From the NCBI RefSeq assembly GCF_002505485.1, contig NZ_DAVG01000096.1, forward strand, positions 3,594 to 67,593: a stretch of DNA of 64,000 nucleotides. The letters are read 5' to 3'. This DNA comes from Methanosarcina sp. UBA5 (GTDB lineage: Archaea > Halobacteriota > Methanosarcinia > Methanosarcinales > Methanosarcinaceae). This document shows, piece by piece, positions 1-7,886 of the stretch. Position 1 is the first letter of the stretch. Every line of letters starts with the position of its first letter. Both the position numbers and the translations under genes were made by a program. The notes under the pieces are model-generated. The model ran no database searches. It was not told where the DNA came from and saw nothing but the letters and a program-made list of their open reading frames with translations.

Positions 1-270
1 CCGTTGCGCCGGTTGATCACGCGATATAGGGTTTGGGGATGAGGTTCTCAAACTTAGACGGTGCCTAGTTTTCGATCAAACTTTTTTTCAAAAGGCTTGC
101 GTTGCGCCGGTTGATCACACCGTTACTAGGGTTTTCGATCAAACCTTTTCCCAAAAGGTTTGCGTTTAAGCCTTTTTTTAAAAAGCTTGCTTTTCGCCGT
201 TTAGGGCTTTTGGTCAAGCTTTACACCGGAAAGATTGCGATCAAACTTTTTTAAAAAGGCTAATTGTTAA
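1..270. repeat. Intergenic palindromic repeat cluster upstream of purA
   Basis: Four related segments (about 71-102, 133-163, 168-192 and 236-266) share a pattern in which GATCAAACCTTTT is followed after a few bases by AAAAGGTTTGCG, so each can fold into a short hairpin with T/A runs. An exact 18-bp direct repeat, GTTGCGCCGGTTGATCAC, lies at 3-20 and 101-118. No reading frame is convincing. Palindromes of this style are, from general knowledge, frequent between genes in Methanosarcina; they may act as transcription terminators or may be a dispersed repeat family. The rest of the stretch to 447 is noncoding, including a GCGTAGCG-type tandem near 333-350. Confidence 0.6.
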
Positions 271-447
271 ATTAGCCTCCTTGAGCAAGTTGAAAAAAAC
301 AACTTATCTTGCCCATAGTTAAGACCTCTTGAGCGAAGCGTAGCGTAGCGAAAAGGGCACCGTCCTCCAGAGACAAAACTTGGGCTGCAGAGCCGCAACT
401 CTGCCGAAACAAAAAGTTATTAATGGTTAAGCCCGAATCAGGGCTTT

Positions 448-1722
448 ATGTTTACGATAATCACAGGCGCGCAGTTCGGCGACGAGGGAAAAGGCAAAAT
501 TGTGGACCTTCTTGCGAAAGATTACAACATTGTTGCCCGCTTCCAAGGAGGAAACAACGCAGGCCATACGGTCAGAGTAGGAGACGAGGTTTACAAATTG
601 CACCTAATCCCTTCAGGTATTTTGCTTGATTCCAGAGTTCTGATTGGGCCTGGGGTTGTCCTGAATCCCGAGGTTCTTGCCGAAGAAATCACAATGTTTG
701 AGAAACACGGCATAAAAGTAAATGCCGAAAAACTTGGAGTCGATGCGAAGACAAGCATAATCATGCCTTACCACATCGAAATGGATGGGCTAAGGGAAGC
801 ATCTAGGGAAAAGAAAATAGGAACTACAAAACGCGGAATAGGTTATGCTTATATCGATAAAGTAGCAAGAGACGAATTCCGCATGGCTGAGCTTGTAGAT
901 CAGGAACGTTTTCTTGCAAGACTTGAGGAACTTGCTCCCCAAAAAGAAAAGGAGATAGCAGCACTGGGAGGAGATCCTAAAATCGTCAGAGACCCTGCAT
1001 TAATAGATAGATATATTGAGCTGGGCAAAAAGTTTGCCACTTATGTAACAGACGTCTCCATGGAAATCAATAAAGCCCTTGATGAAGGAAAACATGTAAT
1101 GGCTGAAGCTGCCCAGGGTACGCATCTCGATGTTATACACGGAACCCAGAAATTCGTAACTTCTTCTTCTACAATCGCGGGTTCGGCCTGTGCCAATCTC
1201 GGAGTTGGCCCTACAAGAGTAGACAACGTAATTGCCATAGTAAAAGCTTATATCACAAGAGTCGGCGAGGGCCCACTTCCCACAGAGCTTACAGGAGAAC
1301 TTGGGGAAAGGTTACAGAAAGCAGGAGGAGAGTTTGGGACAACTACCGGCCGAGGCAGAAGATGTGGATGGTTTGATCTACCACTGCTGAAGAAAGCTAT
1401 CGCCCTTAACGGATATACCGAAATTTCTCTGACCAAATTGGATGTACTAACAGGCCTTAACCCAATTCGAATCTGTACCGGCTACACCTGTAAGGGAGAA
1501 AAACTGGAATACCCTCCGGAACTTACAGAGGATCTTGCTGAGTGCAAGCCTGTTTACGAAGACCTTCCTGGCTGGGAAACTGACCTTACCGAAGTAAAAG
1601 ACTTCGAAGAACTTCCAGAAAATGCCATAAATTATGTCAAAAGACTAGAAGAACTGATGAAAGTTCCTATTAATTACATATCAGTGGGTCCAGGCAGGGC
1701 GCAAACCTTTAAAAAAGAGTGA
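448..1722 (+). CDS. purA: Adenylosuccinate synthetase
   Basis: Joins IMP and aspartate using GTP to make adenylosuccinate, the first committed step from IMP to AMP, in the cytoplasm. The N-terminus carries the GTP-binding and catalytic motif GDEGKGK (residues 11-17, Asp12) and GGNNAGHT (34-41, His40). GTTTGRGRR near 297-305 matches the conserved arginine-rich substrate loop. At 424 residues it has the full length of the bacterial-type enzyme. An upstream ATG at 423 opens a different frame and was rejected because the motif-bearing frame starts at 448. No strong Shine-Dalgarno sequence is visible. It is transcribed alone, with noncoding sequence on both sides. Confidence 0.97.
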   Translation: MFTIITGAQFGDEGKGKIVDLLAKDYNIVARFQGGNNAGHTVRVGDEVYKLHLIPSGILLDSRVLIGPGVVLNPEVLAEEITMFEKHGIKVNAEKLGVDAKTSIIMPYHIEMDGLREASREKKIGTTKRGIGYAYIDKVARDEFRMAELVDQERFLARLEELAPQKEKEIAALGGDPKIVRDPALIDRYIELGKKFATYVTDVSMEINKALDEGKHVMAEAAQGTHLDVIHGTQKFVTSSSTIAGSACANLGVGPTRVDNVIAIVKAYITRVGEGPLPTELTGELGERLQKAGGEFGTTTGRGRRCGWFDLPLLKKAIALNGYTEISLTKLDVLTGLNPIRICTGYTCKGEKLEYPPELTEDLAECKPVYEDLPGWETDLTEVKDFEELPENAINYVKRLEELMKVPINYISVGPGRAQTFKKE

Positions 1723-2207
1723 TTCTATTTGGTAGACTTGGTAGACCAATTACCGAAAAATGAGTATATTAAGTGTAGATGGGTAATAATACAGATCTTC
1801 AATTGTATTTATGCCCAAAATACTTTTTTAGAAACTCTATCATAAATAGATATATCTTTGTTTATTTTTTCGCATTTGATTACAGTGCATTTCTTCCTTA
1901 GTTTGCGCTGCCTATAAATTCCGGAAAGTCTCTATCTGTCATCTTCCGGAGGAACACCCCATAAAAAGACTTCAGGTGCAGGGTAAGCCTGCTATATTCT
2001 GCAGGCCATTCCTGCGTTTTACTTGGCCTTGATTGAAAGTCTTGAGCTCATTAGTATCCCTCTTAGCTTCCGTTTTCCCTATCTAAAAAATTGCTGTTTT
2101 TCTTCTACTTATCCTGCTTTTAGAAGGGATACCACAAGGTTATCTCTCTTCAAGAAGTCTGTTAGTTGTCTCTGAGTTTTAATACATGATTCCTGGATTT
2201 TATGAAT
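1723..2207. other. Intergenic region with two hairpins
   Basis: No convincing ORF. CCGGAA...TTCCGG can pair at about 1921-1952, and GCCTGC (1987-1992) pairs perfectly with GCAGGC (2001-2006) around an 8-nt loop. The region lies between the 3' ends of purA and the minus-strand gene at 2208, so these may be termination or RNA-processing structures. A structured RNA is possible but not shown. Confidence 0.35.
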
Positions 2208-2618
2208 TCAGTATGGATATCCTTCGTGACGTGCGACATCCTGATCCAGAGCACGTAGGGTACAAGGTCCAACTTTACCATCTGGAGCCAAATAACCTTT
2301 ATGACTCTGATAGGCTTTTACTGCGTTTTCGGTATTAGTGCCAAAATATCCATCTATCTTCCAATCTGTTGGAGGAAATTCTACATCCCATAGACCTGTT
2401 TGGACTAATTTCACTGCGTCCCCAGAACTTCCGTAATGAAGAGAGTAAGGATACAACCCTTTGCAAATATTTACTAAATCCTGGTTGCCACTAAACAGAT
2501 ACGAATGTAAAGTGCAGGTGCAGGCACTTGCTGACGCAGCTGTCAATGACGCTATGAAACAAACCATCAGCGCTATTGCTATTATTCTTCTTATTTTCCC
2601 TTTCATGGATCTTTTCAC
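2208..2618 (-). CDS. Secreted peptidoglycan-binding-domain protein
   Basis: A small exported protein of 136 residues. Residues 1-33 form a signal peptide: basic start, a hydrophobic run (IIAIALMVCFIASLTAASAS), then a cut before CTCTL. Residues about 65-130 match the PG_binding_1 fold, with a repeated pattern (SGDAVKLVQTGL, DGYFGTNTENAVKAYQ, DGKVGPCTLRAL). This domain usually binds cell-wall glycan. Methanosarcina has no murein, so the ligand is probably another surface polymer; that is inference. The mature protein has cysteines that could form disulfides. A TATA-like box lies just upstream within a duplicated segment. The start could also be the ATG four codons downstream. Confidence 0.8.
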   Translation of the reverse strand: MKRSMKGKIRRIIAIALMVCFIASLTAASASACTCTLHSYLFSGNQDLVNICKGLYPYSLHYGSSGDAVKLVQTGLWDVEFPPTDWKIDGYFGTNTENAVKAYQSHKGYLAPDGKVGPCTLRALDQDVARHEGYPY

Positions 2619-2637
2619 TTCTTATTGTTGTAATCTT

Positions 2638-2980
2638 TTCCTAAGCCCAAAACTTTATTTATATAGGATTTATACACTTGAAATAAAAAATCAAATGCAA
2701 TAAGCACTGTGTTTATTTTTCGTTTTTAAACAGTTACTTTAATGCTATTGATTTTTCAGTTCAGTTGCGTAAGTTCAAATACTGATCTTTTACTATGTTC
2801 TAGATTTTTGGTTTCAACCGCTTCTTTCGTATTCGATTGAATTCCAAACATTAGAACTTTTATACATTATTATATTTTTTTCACCAAAATATCTAACAAT
2901 TAACATTATGATTAACTTTATAAAAAGTGAAGCAAAAATGAGACAGTATGCTAATATTTCTGTAAAATCATAATGGGGGA
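2638..2980. repeat. Long noncoding direct repeat, copy 1
   Basis: About 343 bp that align almost end to end with 6358-6702, from CCTAAGCCC through long shared blocks such as GATTTTTGGTTTCAACCGC, to AAATCATAATGG. By eye most positions agree, with small indels. All frames are broken by stops. It lies between the minus-strand secreted gene at 2208 and the plus-strand gene at 3111, so it may hold the promoters of both. The conservation extends far beyond a core promoter. Confidence 0.8.
2655..2666 (-). promoter_or_regulatory. Putative TATA box of the peptidoglycan-binding-domain gene
   Basis: Read on the minus strand this is CTATATAAATAA, a good archaeal TATA box, 37-48 bases upstream of the start at 2618. 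Transcription would begin about 14 bases before the ATG, giving a short leader. The same box is kept in the second copy of the repeat (near 6374-6385). Confidence 0.5.
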
Positions 2981-3110
2981 GTTAAAACTTAGTATTAAAT
3001 AGTCGATGGAATTTATATTAAGAATAATATAAAAAATATTTGTAGCGCTAATTAGATAGATAAAAATCGAAACACTTATACGCTGTTTTATCACACTTTT
3101 TTGTGATATT

Positions 3111-3602
3111 ATGACAGCTTCGAATAAAGAAAATTTAGACCTGGAAGTAAATCCGACTTGCACTGTAAATGAATGTATCATTGAACCCTTGACAGATGAT
3201 TCTTTTTGCACTAAAAGCTCTTTATCTTCGATACCAATCGAGGAAGATGTTAAACTGACAGGAGAGAAAGATGTTGAACTAACAGAACTCGCAAAACCAA
3301 CTAAAAGCAAAACATTGACAGCCAAGCAGTTCGTAACACAAAGGAAGCGAAAAACTTACACAGCAACAGTACCTTCGGGAGTAAAATGTCTTGACATTAG
3401 TGTGACGGGAATTCATAATAATTATAAATTAAGCCTTACTATTTATACCCCAACAGGAGAGTGCTGTGGGACATTTTACGGCACTGGCAATATAACTCGT
3501 CGTATATTTGGAGCTGGAAATAAACAATTGCCACAAGGAAAATGGAGGTTAGTGGTGTCCGGGGATGAAGGCTACAAGGTTAAAGTATCCAGGCATTGTT
3601 AA
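3111..3602 (+). CDS. Hypothetical protein with a C-terminal PPC-like beta domain
   Basis: 163 residues, not assigned to a known gene. Residues about 80-160 (TYTATVPSGVKCLDISVTG ... LSLTIYTPTGECCG ... PQGKWRLVVSG) resemble the bacterial pre-peptidase C-terminal beta-sandwich of secreted proteins. Residues 20-60 contain NECIIEP followed later by GEKDVELTE; the next gene has ECIIEP and GEKVVEVEV in the same order, so the two share an N-terminal segment. No signal peptide follows the ATG. The same frame is open back to 3060 and encodes a hydrophobic stretch (LIRCFITLFC), but no ATG, GTG or TTG lies there. A lost or unusual start is therefore possible. Confidence 0.6.
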   Translation: MTASNKENLDLEVNPTCTVNECIIEPLTDDSFCTKSSLSSIPIEEDVKLTGEKDVELTELAKPTKSKTLTAKQFVTQRKRKTYTATVPSGVKCLDISVTGIHNNYKLSLTIYTPTGECCGTFYGTGNITRRIFGAGNKQLPQGKWRLVVSGDEGYKVKVSRHC

Positions 3603-4329
3603 TCTTCAAAAAAAACTTATTCATTATTTATTATTTTTTTTATTAATATCAACAGCTGGGGCTACTGAATGTATTATAGAGCCTATTCCAAGTGACCAAT
3701 TCGGAGTCCCAATTCATGGAGAAAAAGTAGTAGAGGTTGAGGTCATCGAAATACCATATTGGCAGTTTTTATTGTGGCTTGCCATAGTGTATGTCTCAAC
3801 AACGATTGATTTACTTTACCCTACAAAACTAATTTTCGCAATAAGTGGATATCGAATTGTAAACTCCGAAAATGTACTTGACAGTACCATCCGTTTTAGA
3901 ATTTACACATATATCAAAGCTAAACCTGGAGCATATATTAATGAGATTGTTGAAAGAATAGGCTTAAACAGAGAAACTATAAAATACCACATAAAAACAC
4001 TAGAAACTCAGAACAAAATCGAAGCTTATAGAGGGAGCGGTAAAACAAGATTTTTCGAAAATAATTTTGCTTATAATGAGGAAGAAATGAAAGTTATTTC
4101 TGCTCTTCAAAACTCAACTAATCAAAGAATAATTTCAGAAATATTAACTTGTAGATGTAATACAAATATAGCTCTTTCACGTGAACTTGGAGTTTCTACG
4201 GCTACAATCAGCTGGTATACAAAAAATCTCAGAGAAATTGGCCTTATAACAGAAACAAAGGAAGGAAGAAAAAAAATTTACAGAATAAATTCTGTATATA
4301 AACTCATTGTCGAAAAATATATTATGTGA
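3565..4329 (+). CDS. Membrane-anchored protein with two winged-helix domains
   Basis: Probable membrane-bound transcription regulator of 254 residues. A hydrophobic segment lies at about 18-34 (LIHYLLFFLLISTAGA), then a short ECIIEP-containing segment that would be outside the cell, a second hydrophobic segment at about 67-82 (FLLWLAIVYVST), and two helix-turn-helix domains. The first is about 110-165 (GAYINEIVERIGLNRETIKY...), the second about 180-250 (IALSRELGVSTATISWYTKN...). This layout suggests an external signal passed to DNA-bound wHTH domains. It overlaps the upstream gene by 38 bp and shares the ECIIEP/GEK segment with it, so the two are probably cotranscribed and functionally linked. 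The stop codon lies inside the inverted repeat at 4326. Confidence 0.65.
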   Translation: MKATRLKYPGIVNLQKKLIHYLLFFLLISTAGATECIIEPIPSDQFGVPIHGEKVVEVEVIEIPYWQFLLWLAIVYVSTTIDLLYPTKLIFAISGYRIVNSENVLDSTIRFRIYTYIKAKPGAYINEIVERIGLNRETIKYHIKTLETQNKIEAYRGSGKTRFFENNFAYNEEEMKVISALQNSTNQRIISEILTCRCNTNIALSRELGVSTATISWYTKNLREIGLITETKEGRKKIYRINSVYKLIVEKYIM

Positions 4330-4473
4330 GCTCATCCCAAAACTCAAAATTGTTTCTCTGAATCTCATTATCTGAATCTCAAATTCTTAATGACCAATCG
4401 AGTTTCGGATCATGGAAATGATTCTGAGACTCTTTTTGATGTGAAAATAAAATTGGTTTTGGGATGAGCTCAC
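4326..4473. mobile_element. MITE-like element with 18-bp terminal inverted repeats
   Basis: GTGAGCTCATCCCAAAAC at 4326-4343 is repeated as its exact reverse complement at 4456-4473, enclosing 112 bp without an ORF. Inside are GAATCTCA repeats and the facing GAGACTC. A non-coding body with perfect terminal inverted repeats fits a miniature inverted-repeat transposable element. No clear target-site duplication is seen. A very strong hairpin terminator is the alternative. The left arm supplies the stop codon of the preceding gene. A similar sequence, GTTTTGGGATGCACTCAT, occurs near 18662. Confidence 0.5.
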
Positions 4474-4865
4474 AATAACTTTTTCTTTTCCTTATACCAT
4501 GCCGATCTATCAATTTTGACAGGTAGAAATACAAGAACTTAACAAAAGCAAAATGATTCTAGGACTTCGGGTAGGTTGGGCTAACTGCAGTTTGGAGATA
4601 AATAAGTAATAAGGTATTAAAACAGAAAGTTGAAAGGATTCATCAAAAAGTCAAACAAGGCTAAAAGAGCGGTTGATTAGAACCTAGCTACCTTTTAGAC
4701 CTTGACTAATATTTTCACTTACTTTTTCACTGTAATATATCCTGAGATTTTTTCGTGTTATTACCTTTTGTATTCTTTACTGTCTAAACTCATATTTTCT
4801 TTACTATATTTATTATGTACAGGGTTCTTGGCTGTTGAAGTGCTTTTATCCCTAAAATCCCATTT
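4474..4865. other. Intergenic stretch
   Basis: AT-rich sequence between the inverted-repeat element and the PKD remnant. The only ORF of note (4702-4905, plus) is low-complexity and partly antisense to the PKD remnant, so it was rejected. No RNA gene or clear promoter is seen. Confidence 0.4.
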
Positions 4866-4976
4866 TCAGGAAGTTGGACTATTGGCACTCTTGTCAGTAA
4901 GCTGAACTTTCAGTGGAGCTTTTCCTGAAGTTAGAGAAGCTGAGAATGCAGCAACAGGTGGTTTTAGTTCTGCATA
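4866..4976 (-). pseudogene. In-frame PKD-domain remnant beyond the stop of the propeller gene
   Basis: Directly after the TAA at 4977-4979 the same frame continues as YAELKPPVAAFSASLTSG and then KAPLKVQLTDKSANSPTS before a TGA at 4866-4868. This matches the start of the PKD domain in the paralogue at 24827 (LVAAFSASPTSGKAPLMVAF, then TDKSTGSPT). The domain is cut off after about 30 residues. It shows that the ancestor of the propeller gene had a C-terminal PKD domain, now lost by one stop codon and downstream decay. Confidence 0.8.
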
Positions 4977-6068
4977 TTAAATAGCTCTCATGTAGATGTC
5001 GGTGTTTCCATAATCACTACCATATTCCCATACTATTTTATTACCGTAAATAGCAGGATTCCATGCTGATTCTTTGGCGCTAATTTTCATTTTCTTCTTA
5101 GTGGAAATATCGTACATGTAGACACCATGATTCACCCAACCATCATCATCTCCACCATCATCCTCCCATACTATCCTATTACCATAGATAACAGGATATC
5201 TCTGATTATCTGGACTGCTAGTTAGCTGAGTTTCCTTTTTAGTGGAAAGATCATACATGTAAATATCGTAGTTTCCAATGCGTTTATCTTCCCATACTAT
5301 TTTATTACTATAAATAGCAGGTTGGTATGCTAATCCTTTGGAGCTAATTTTCATTTTCTTCTTAGTGGAAATATCGTACATATAGATACCATGATTCACC
5401 CAATGATCATCTACTCCGCCGTCGTCCTCCCACACTATCCTGTTACCATAGATAGCAGGATATGTCTGATCATCTGGACTGCTGGTTATCTGGGTTTCCT
5501 TTTTAGTAGAAAGATCATACATATAGATATCCCAATTCTCATTGCGATAATCTTCCCACACTATCTTGTTACCATAGATAACAGGTTCATAAGCACTCCC
5601 ACTATTGGTAATTTGAGTTTCTTTCTTTGTAGATAAATCATACACATGGATATTTGAGTCTCCGTATATATCGGAGTATACTATCTTATTACCATAAATG
5701 GCAGGATTTTCGCCTGCTGATCCACTGGTAGTAATTTGAGTTTCCTTTTTAGTGGAAAGATCGTACATGCAGATATCGTAATATGTGTCTGTGTCTGTAG
5801 AATAAGTATTTCTCCACACTATCCTGTTATTGTAAATAGCAGGAGAGTGTGCGTATCCGCTGGTACTTATCTGAGTTTCGGTGATTTTAGACGAAACATA
5901 ATTATCTTCGACAGTGGCATTTCCAGTATCTATTGTGCTGTTTCCAGTATTTATGGTAGCGTTTCCAGTATCATTCTCAGTAGCTGCTAATGCTGCAGAA
6001 GAAACGAAAAGCGAGACAAGCGCTATTGAAACTAAACTTACCTTACAAAGAGTCTTTATTTTATTCAA
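4977..6068 (-). CDS. Secreted seven-repeat beta-propeller surface protein, C-terminally truncated
   Basis: Exported protein of 363 residues. Signal peptide about 1-29 (TLCKVSLVSIALVSLFVSSA), then a Thr/Asn-rich linker with repeated GNATI/GNSTI, a likely glycosylation zone. Seven repeats of about 40-47 residues follow, each with the pattern ETQIT ... YPAIYGNRIVWED ... DIYMYDLSTKK, which predicts a seven-bladed TolB/WD40-like propeller. Repeats 4 and 6, and 5 and 7, are nearly identical, so recent internal duplication is likely. The start is TTG. The protein ends right after blade seven; an in-frame PKD remnant lies beyond the stop. The paralogue at 24827-26281 keeps that domain. Likely role: cell-surface binding or adhesion (inference). 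Confidence 0.8.
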   Translation of the reverse strand: MNKIKTLCKVSLVSIALVSLFVSSAALAATENDTGNATINTGNSTIDTGNATVEDNYVSSKITETQISTSGYAHSPAIYNNRIVWRNTYSTDTDTYYDICMYDLSTKKETQITTSGSAGENPAIYGNKIVYSDIYGDSNIHVYDLSTKKETQITNSGSAYEPVIYGNKIVWEDYRNENWDIYMYDLSTKKETQITSSPDDQTYPAIYGNRIVWEDDGGVDDHWVNHGIYMYDISTKKKMKISSKGLAYQPAIYSNKIVWEDKRIGNYDIYMYDLSTKKETQLTSSPDNQRYPVIYGNRIVWEDDGGDDDGWVNHGVYMYDISTKKKMKISAKESAWNPAIYGNKIVWEYGSDYGNTDIYMRAI

Positions 6069-6357
6069 TATTATTCATCTCTATTTTATTGAATTAGCTT
6101 ATTTAATGTGCTTAACTAGCATTTAAAATCGTTTTCAATATTTTATCAGGAGTAAATAGAAAATAAATACTTGCTTTTTTGTTTCAATACATTAAGACAC
6201 TTGGAATAAATAAAGAAGCTTTATTATACTTCTTTTCTCACTAAAATCAGTCACTCTAAGCCTTATACATGTAATTACTTCTCCTTATGTATGTGAGTAC
6301 TCCTGAGTTTTTTCTACAAATAGGAAAAGTCTTTTTTAAGATTTGAGCAATGACTCA
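6069..6357. other. Upstream region of the propeller gene
   Basis: AT-rich noncoding sequence between the TTG start at 6068 and the second copy of the long repeat. If the TATA-like box inside the repeat (near 6374-6385, minus strand) is used, the propeller mRNA would have a leader of roughly 280 nt. No other clear TATA box was picked out. Confidence 0.3.
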
Positions 6358-6702
6358 TTCCTAAGCCCGAAACTTTATTTATATATGGCTTGCACATTTG
6401 GACTAAAATCAAATGCAATAAACACTGTGTTTATTTTTCGTTTTAAACAGTTACAGGTTTAATGTTATTGATCTTTTAGTTCAATTGAATAAGTTCAAAT
6501 ATTGGTCTTTTATTGTGTTCTAGATTTTTGGTTTCAACCGCTTCTTTCATATTCGATTGAATACCAAACAGTATAACTTTTATACATTATTATATTTTTT
6601 CTCACCAAAGTATCTAACAATTAACACATTAAGTAAATTCATAAAAAATTGAATCAAGAACCCAACGGTATGCTAAGATTTTTGAAAAATCATAATGGAG
6701 AG
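6358..6702. repeat. Long noncoding direct repeat, copy 2
   Basis: Second copy of the 2638-2980 segment, in the same orientation, with the minus-strand TATA-like box retained (GCCATATATAAATAAAG). It again lies between a minus-strand secreted-protein gene and a plus-strand hypothetical gene (6813). Here the minus-strand gene starts 290 bp further away, so the gene originally next to this copy may have been lost. Confidence 0.8.
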
Positions 6703-6812
6703 GAATTCTGTAAGTAAATACAGCCTTTGAATAACCTGACTTAAGTTATGAATAAAAAAGGCCTTATAAGAAATAGAGACAATATTAATGCTTATCCAGG
6801 GGAGTGATTAGC

Positions 6813-7328
6813 ATGGTGGAGAATGAGCAATTGTATAATGAAGTAAGGGAAGCTGTCAATGTTATTCCGATGAAGATTGGCTTTGAGGGCATAGATGGTA
6901 TTTCTGAGTACGTTACGAAGCGCGTTTTAGTTGGATATGCATTTGTCCAGTATACAGTAAAAGAAAATGAGTTAGGCAATAGAGAATTCACGAAGACGCT
7001 TGTTAAATCAATTCCAGTTTATCAAGATGGTTCAGGTAGTGGTATTTACGGTGTGGATACTTACATCGGGAATGAAGAAACTGTAATTGGTGTTGTGCCA
7101 GCTACACGTCCAACGTATGGAGTTTTTGGGTTAATGCCTCTTGAGGACTTATCACTCGAACAAGTCGCTTCACTTTCATTTAGTCACTTTGGCGAAGACA
7201 AGTTTTTAGGATTCGAATATGACGGTGTTGAACATCCCGACTGGATTAGTATGCTTCGTGAAAAGTGGATAGAGATAGTGTATGAAAATGAAAAGGAACG
7301 TGAGATGTGGGGTGAAATACGTGGATAA
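6813..7328 (+). CDS. Hypothetical protein
   Basis: 171 residues, not recognised. It has no signal peptide and no membrane segment, and looks cytoplasmic, with an acidic, Tyr- and Glu-rich C-terminus (WIEIVYENEKEREMWGEIRG). The start was set at the ATG at 6813 because AGGGGAG at 6798-6804 sits about 8 bases upstream; an in-frame GTG at 6804 would overlap that site. An IS200/IS605 element begins shortly after its stop. Its place beyond the second repeat copy mirrors the gene at 3111, but the two proteins do not look alike. Confidence 0.6.
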   Translation: MVENEQLYNEVREAVNVIPMKIGFEGIDGISEYVTKRVLVGYAFVQYTVKENELGNREFTKTLVKSIPVYQDGSGSGIYGVDTYIGNEETVIGVVPATRPTYGVFGLMPLEDLSLEQVASLSFSHFGEDKFLGFEYDGVEHPDWISMLREKWIEIVYENEKEREMWGEIRG

Positions 7329-7384
7329 GAGAAAAAAGTCAAAGAAACTTAATTTGAAGGTTTAGGAGCAAGTAAGGACTAATC

Positions 7385-7404
7385 CCCGCCATTTCAATGG
7401 TGGG
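7385..7404 (+). repeat. IS left-end subterminal hairpin
   Basis: CCCGCCATT (7385-7393) pairs with AATGGTGGG (7396-7404) with one G-U type pair. It lies about 70 bases before tnpA, the usual place of the TnpA-recognised hairpin in IS200/IS605 left ends. Confidence 0.75.
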
Positions 7405-7475
7405 ATACAGCCCGTCATCTCCAACATAATAGCGTTAAATTGATATACACATGGTTACCATATGTATATACTAAC

Positions 7476-7886
7476 ATGGCAGGAAAAGAATACTGGATAA
7501 GTGCAAGAGGTTGTGTATATAACACAAATTACCATTTCGTGTGGTCTACAAAATATAGAAGAAAAGTCCTTATTGGAAAAATAGCTGAAGATTTGAAAGA
7601 GCTACATGAAAAGATAGCAAAAGAAAAAGGTGTAACTCTTGTCACTCAAGAAGTAATGCCAGACCATGTGCATCTCTTCATAATAATGCATCCGAAATTT
7701 GCACCTGCTGATATTGTAAAAATATTCAAGGGTATTACTGCAAAGAAACTCTTTGAAATGCATCCAGAAATCAGAAGTAGATTATGGAACGGTCATCTCT
7801 GGAATCCTTCTTATTATGTTGGAACTTGCGGAGATACAACAAATGAAACTGTTAACATGTATATTGAAACTCAAAAGGTGAAATGA
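7476..7886 (+). CDS. tnpA: IS200/IS605 transposase TnpA (Y1 HUH family)
   Basis: Single-strand DNA transposase that cuts and rejoins the element ends as a dimer. From the ATG at 7476 the protein has 136 residues, normal for the family. The HUH metal-binding motif is HVH (64-66, in MPDHVHLFI) and the catalytic tyrosine is Tyr129 in MYIETQ. The TTG at 7440 would add 12 residues unlike the family, so the ATG was chosen. NTNYHFVWSTKYRRKVL is the typical N-terminal family block. The stop is followed at once by the TTG start of tnpB. Confidence 0.92.
   Translation: MAGKEYWISARGCVYNTNYHFVWSTKYRRKVLIGKIAEDLKELHEKIAKEKGVTLVTQEVMPDHVHLFIIMHPKFAPADIVKIFKGITAKKLFEMHPEIRSRLWNGHLWNPSYYVGTCGDTTNETVNMYIETQKVK

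Noticed and set aside
1920..2010. Possible structured RNA resembling conserved RNase P pieces (GGAGGAA, GGGTAAGCC)
   Set aside because: The similarity is limited to short words and the region is much too short and lacks the other conserved helices.
4702..4905. 67-residue ORF, plus strand
   Set aside because: Low-complexity Leu/Phe/Tyr sequence, and its 3' end is antisense to the PKD remnant.
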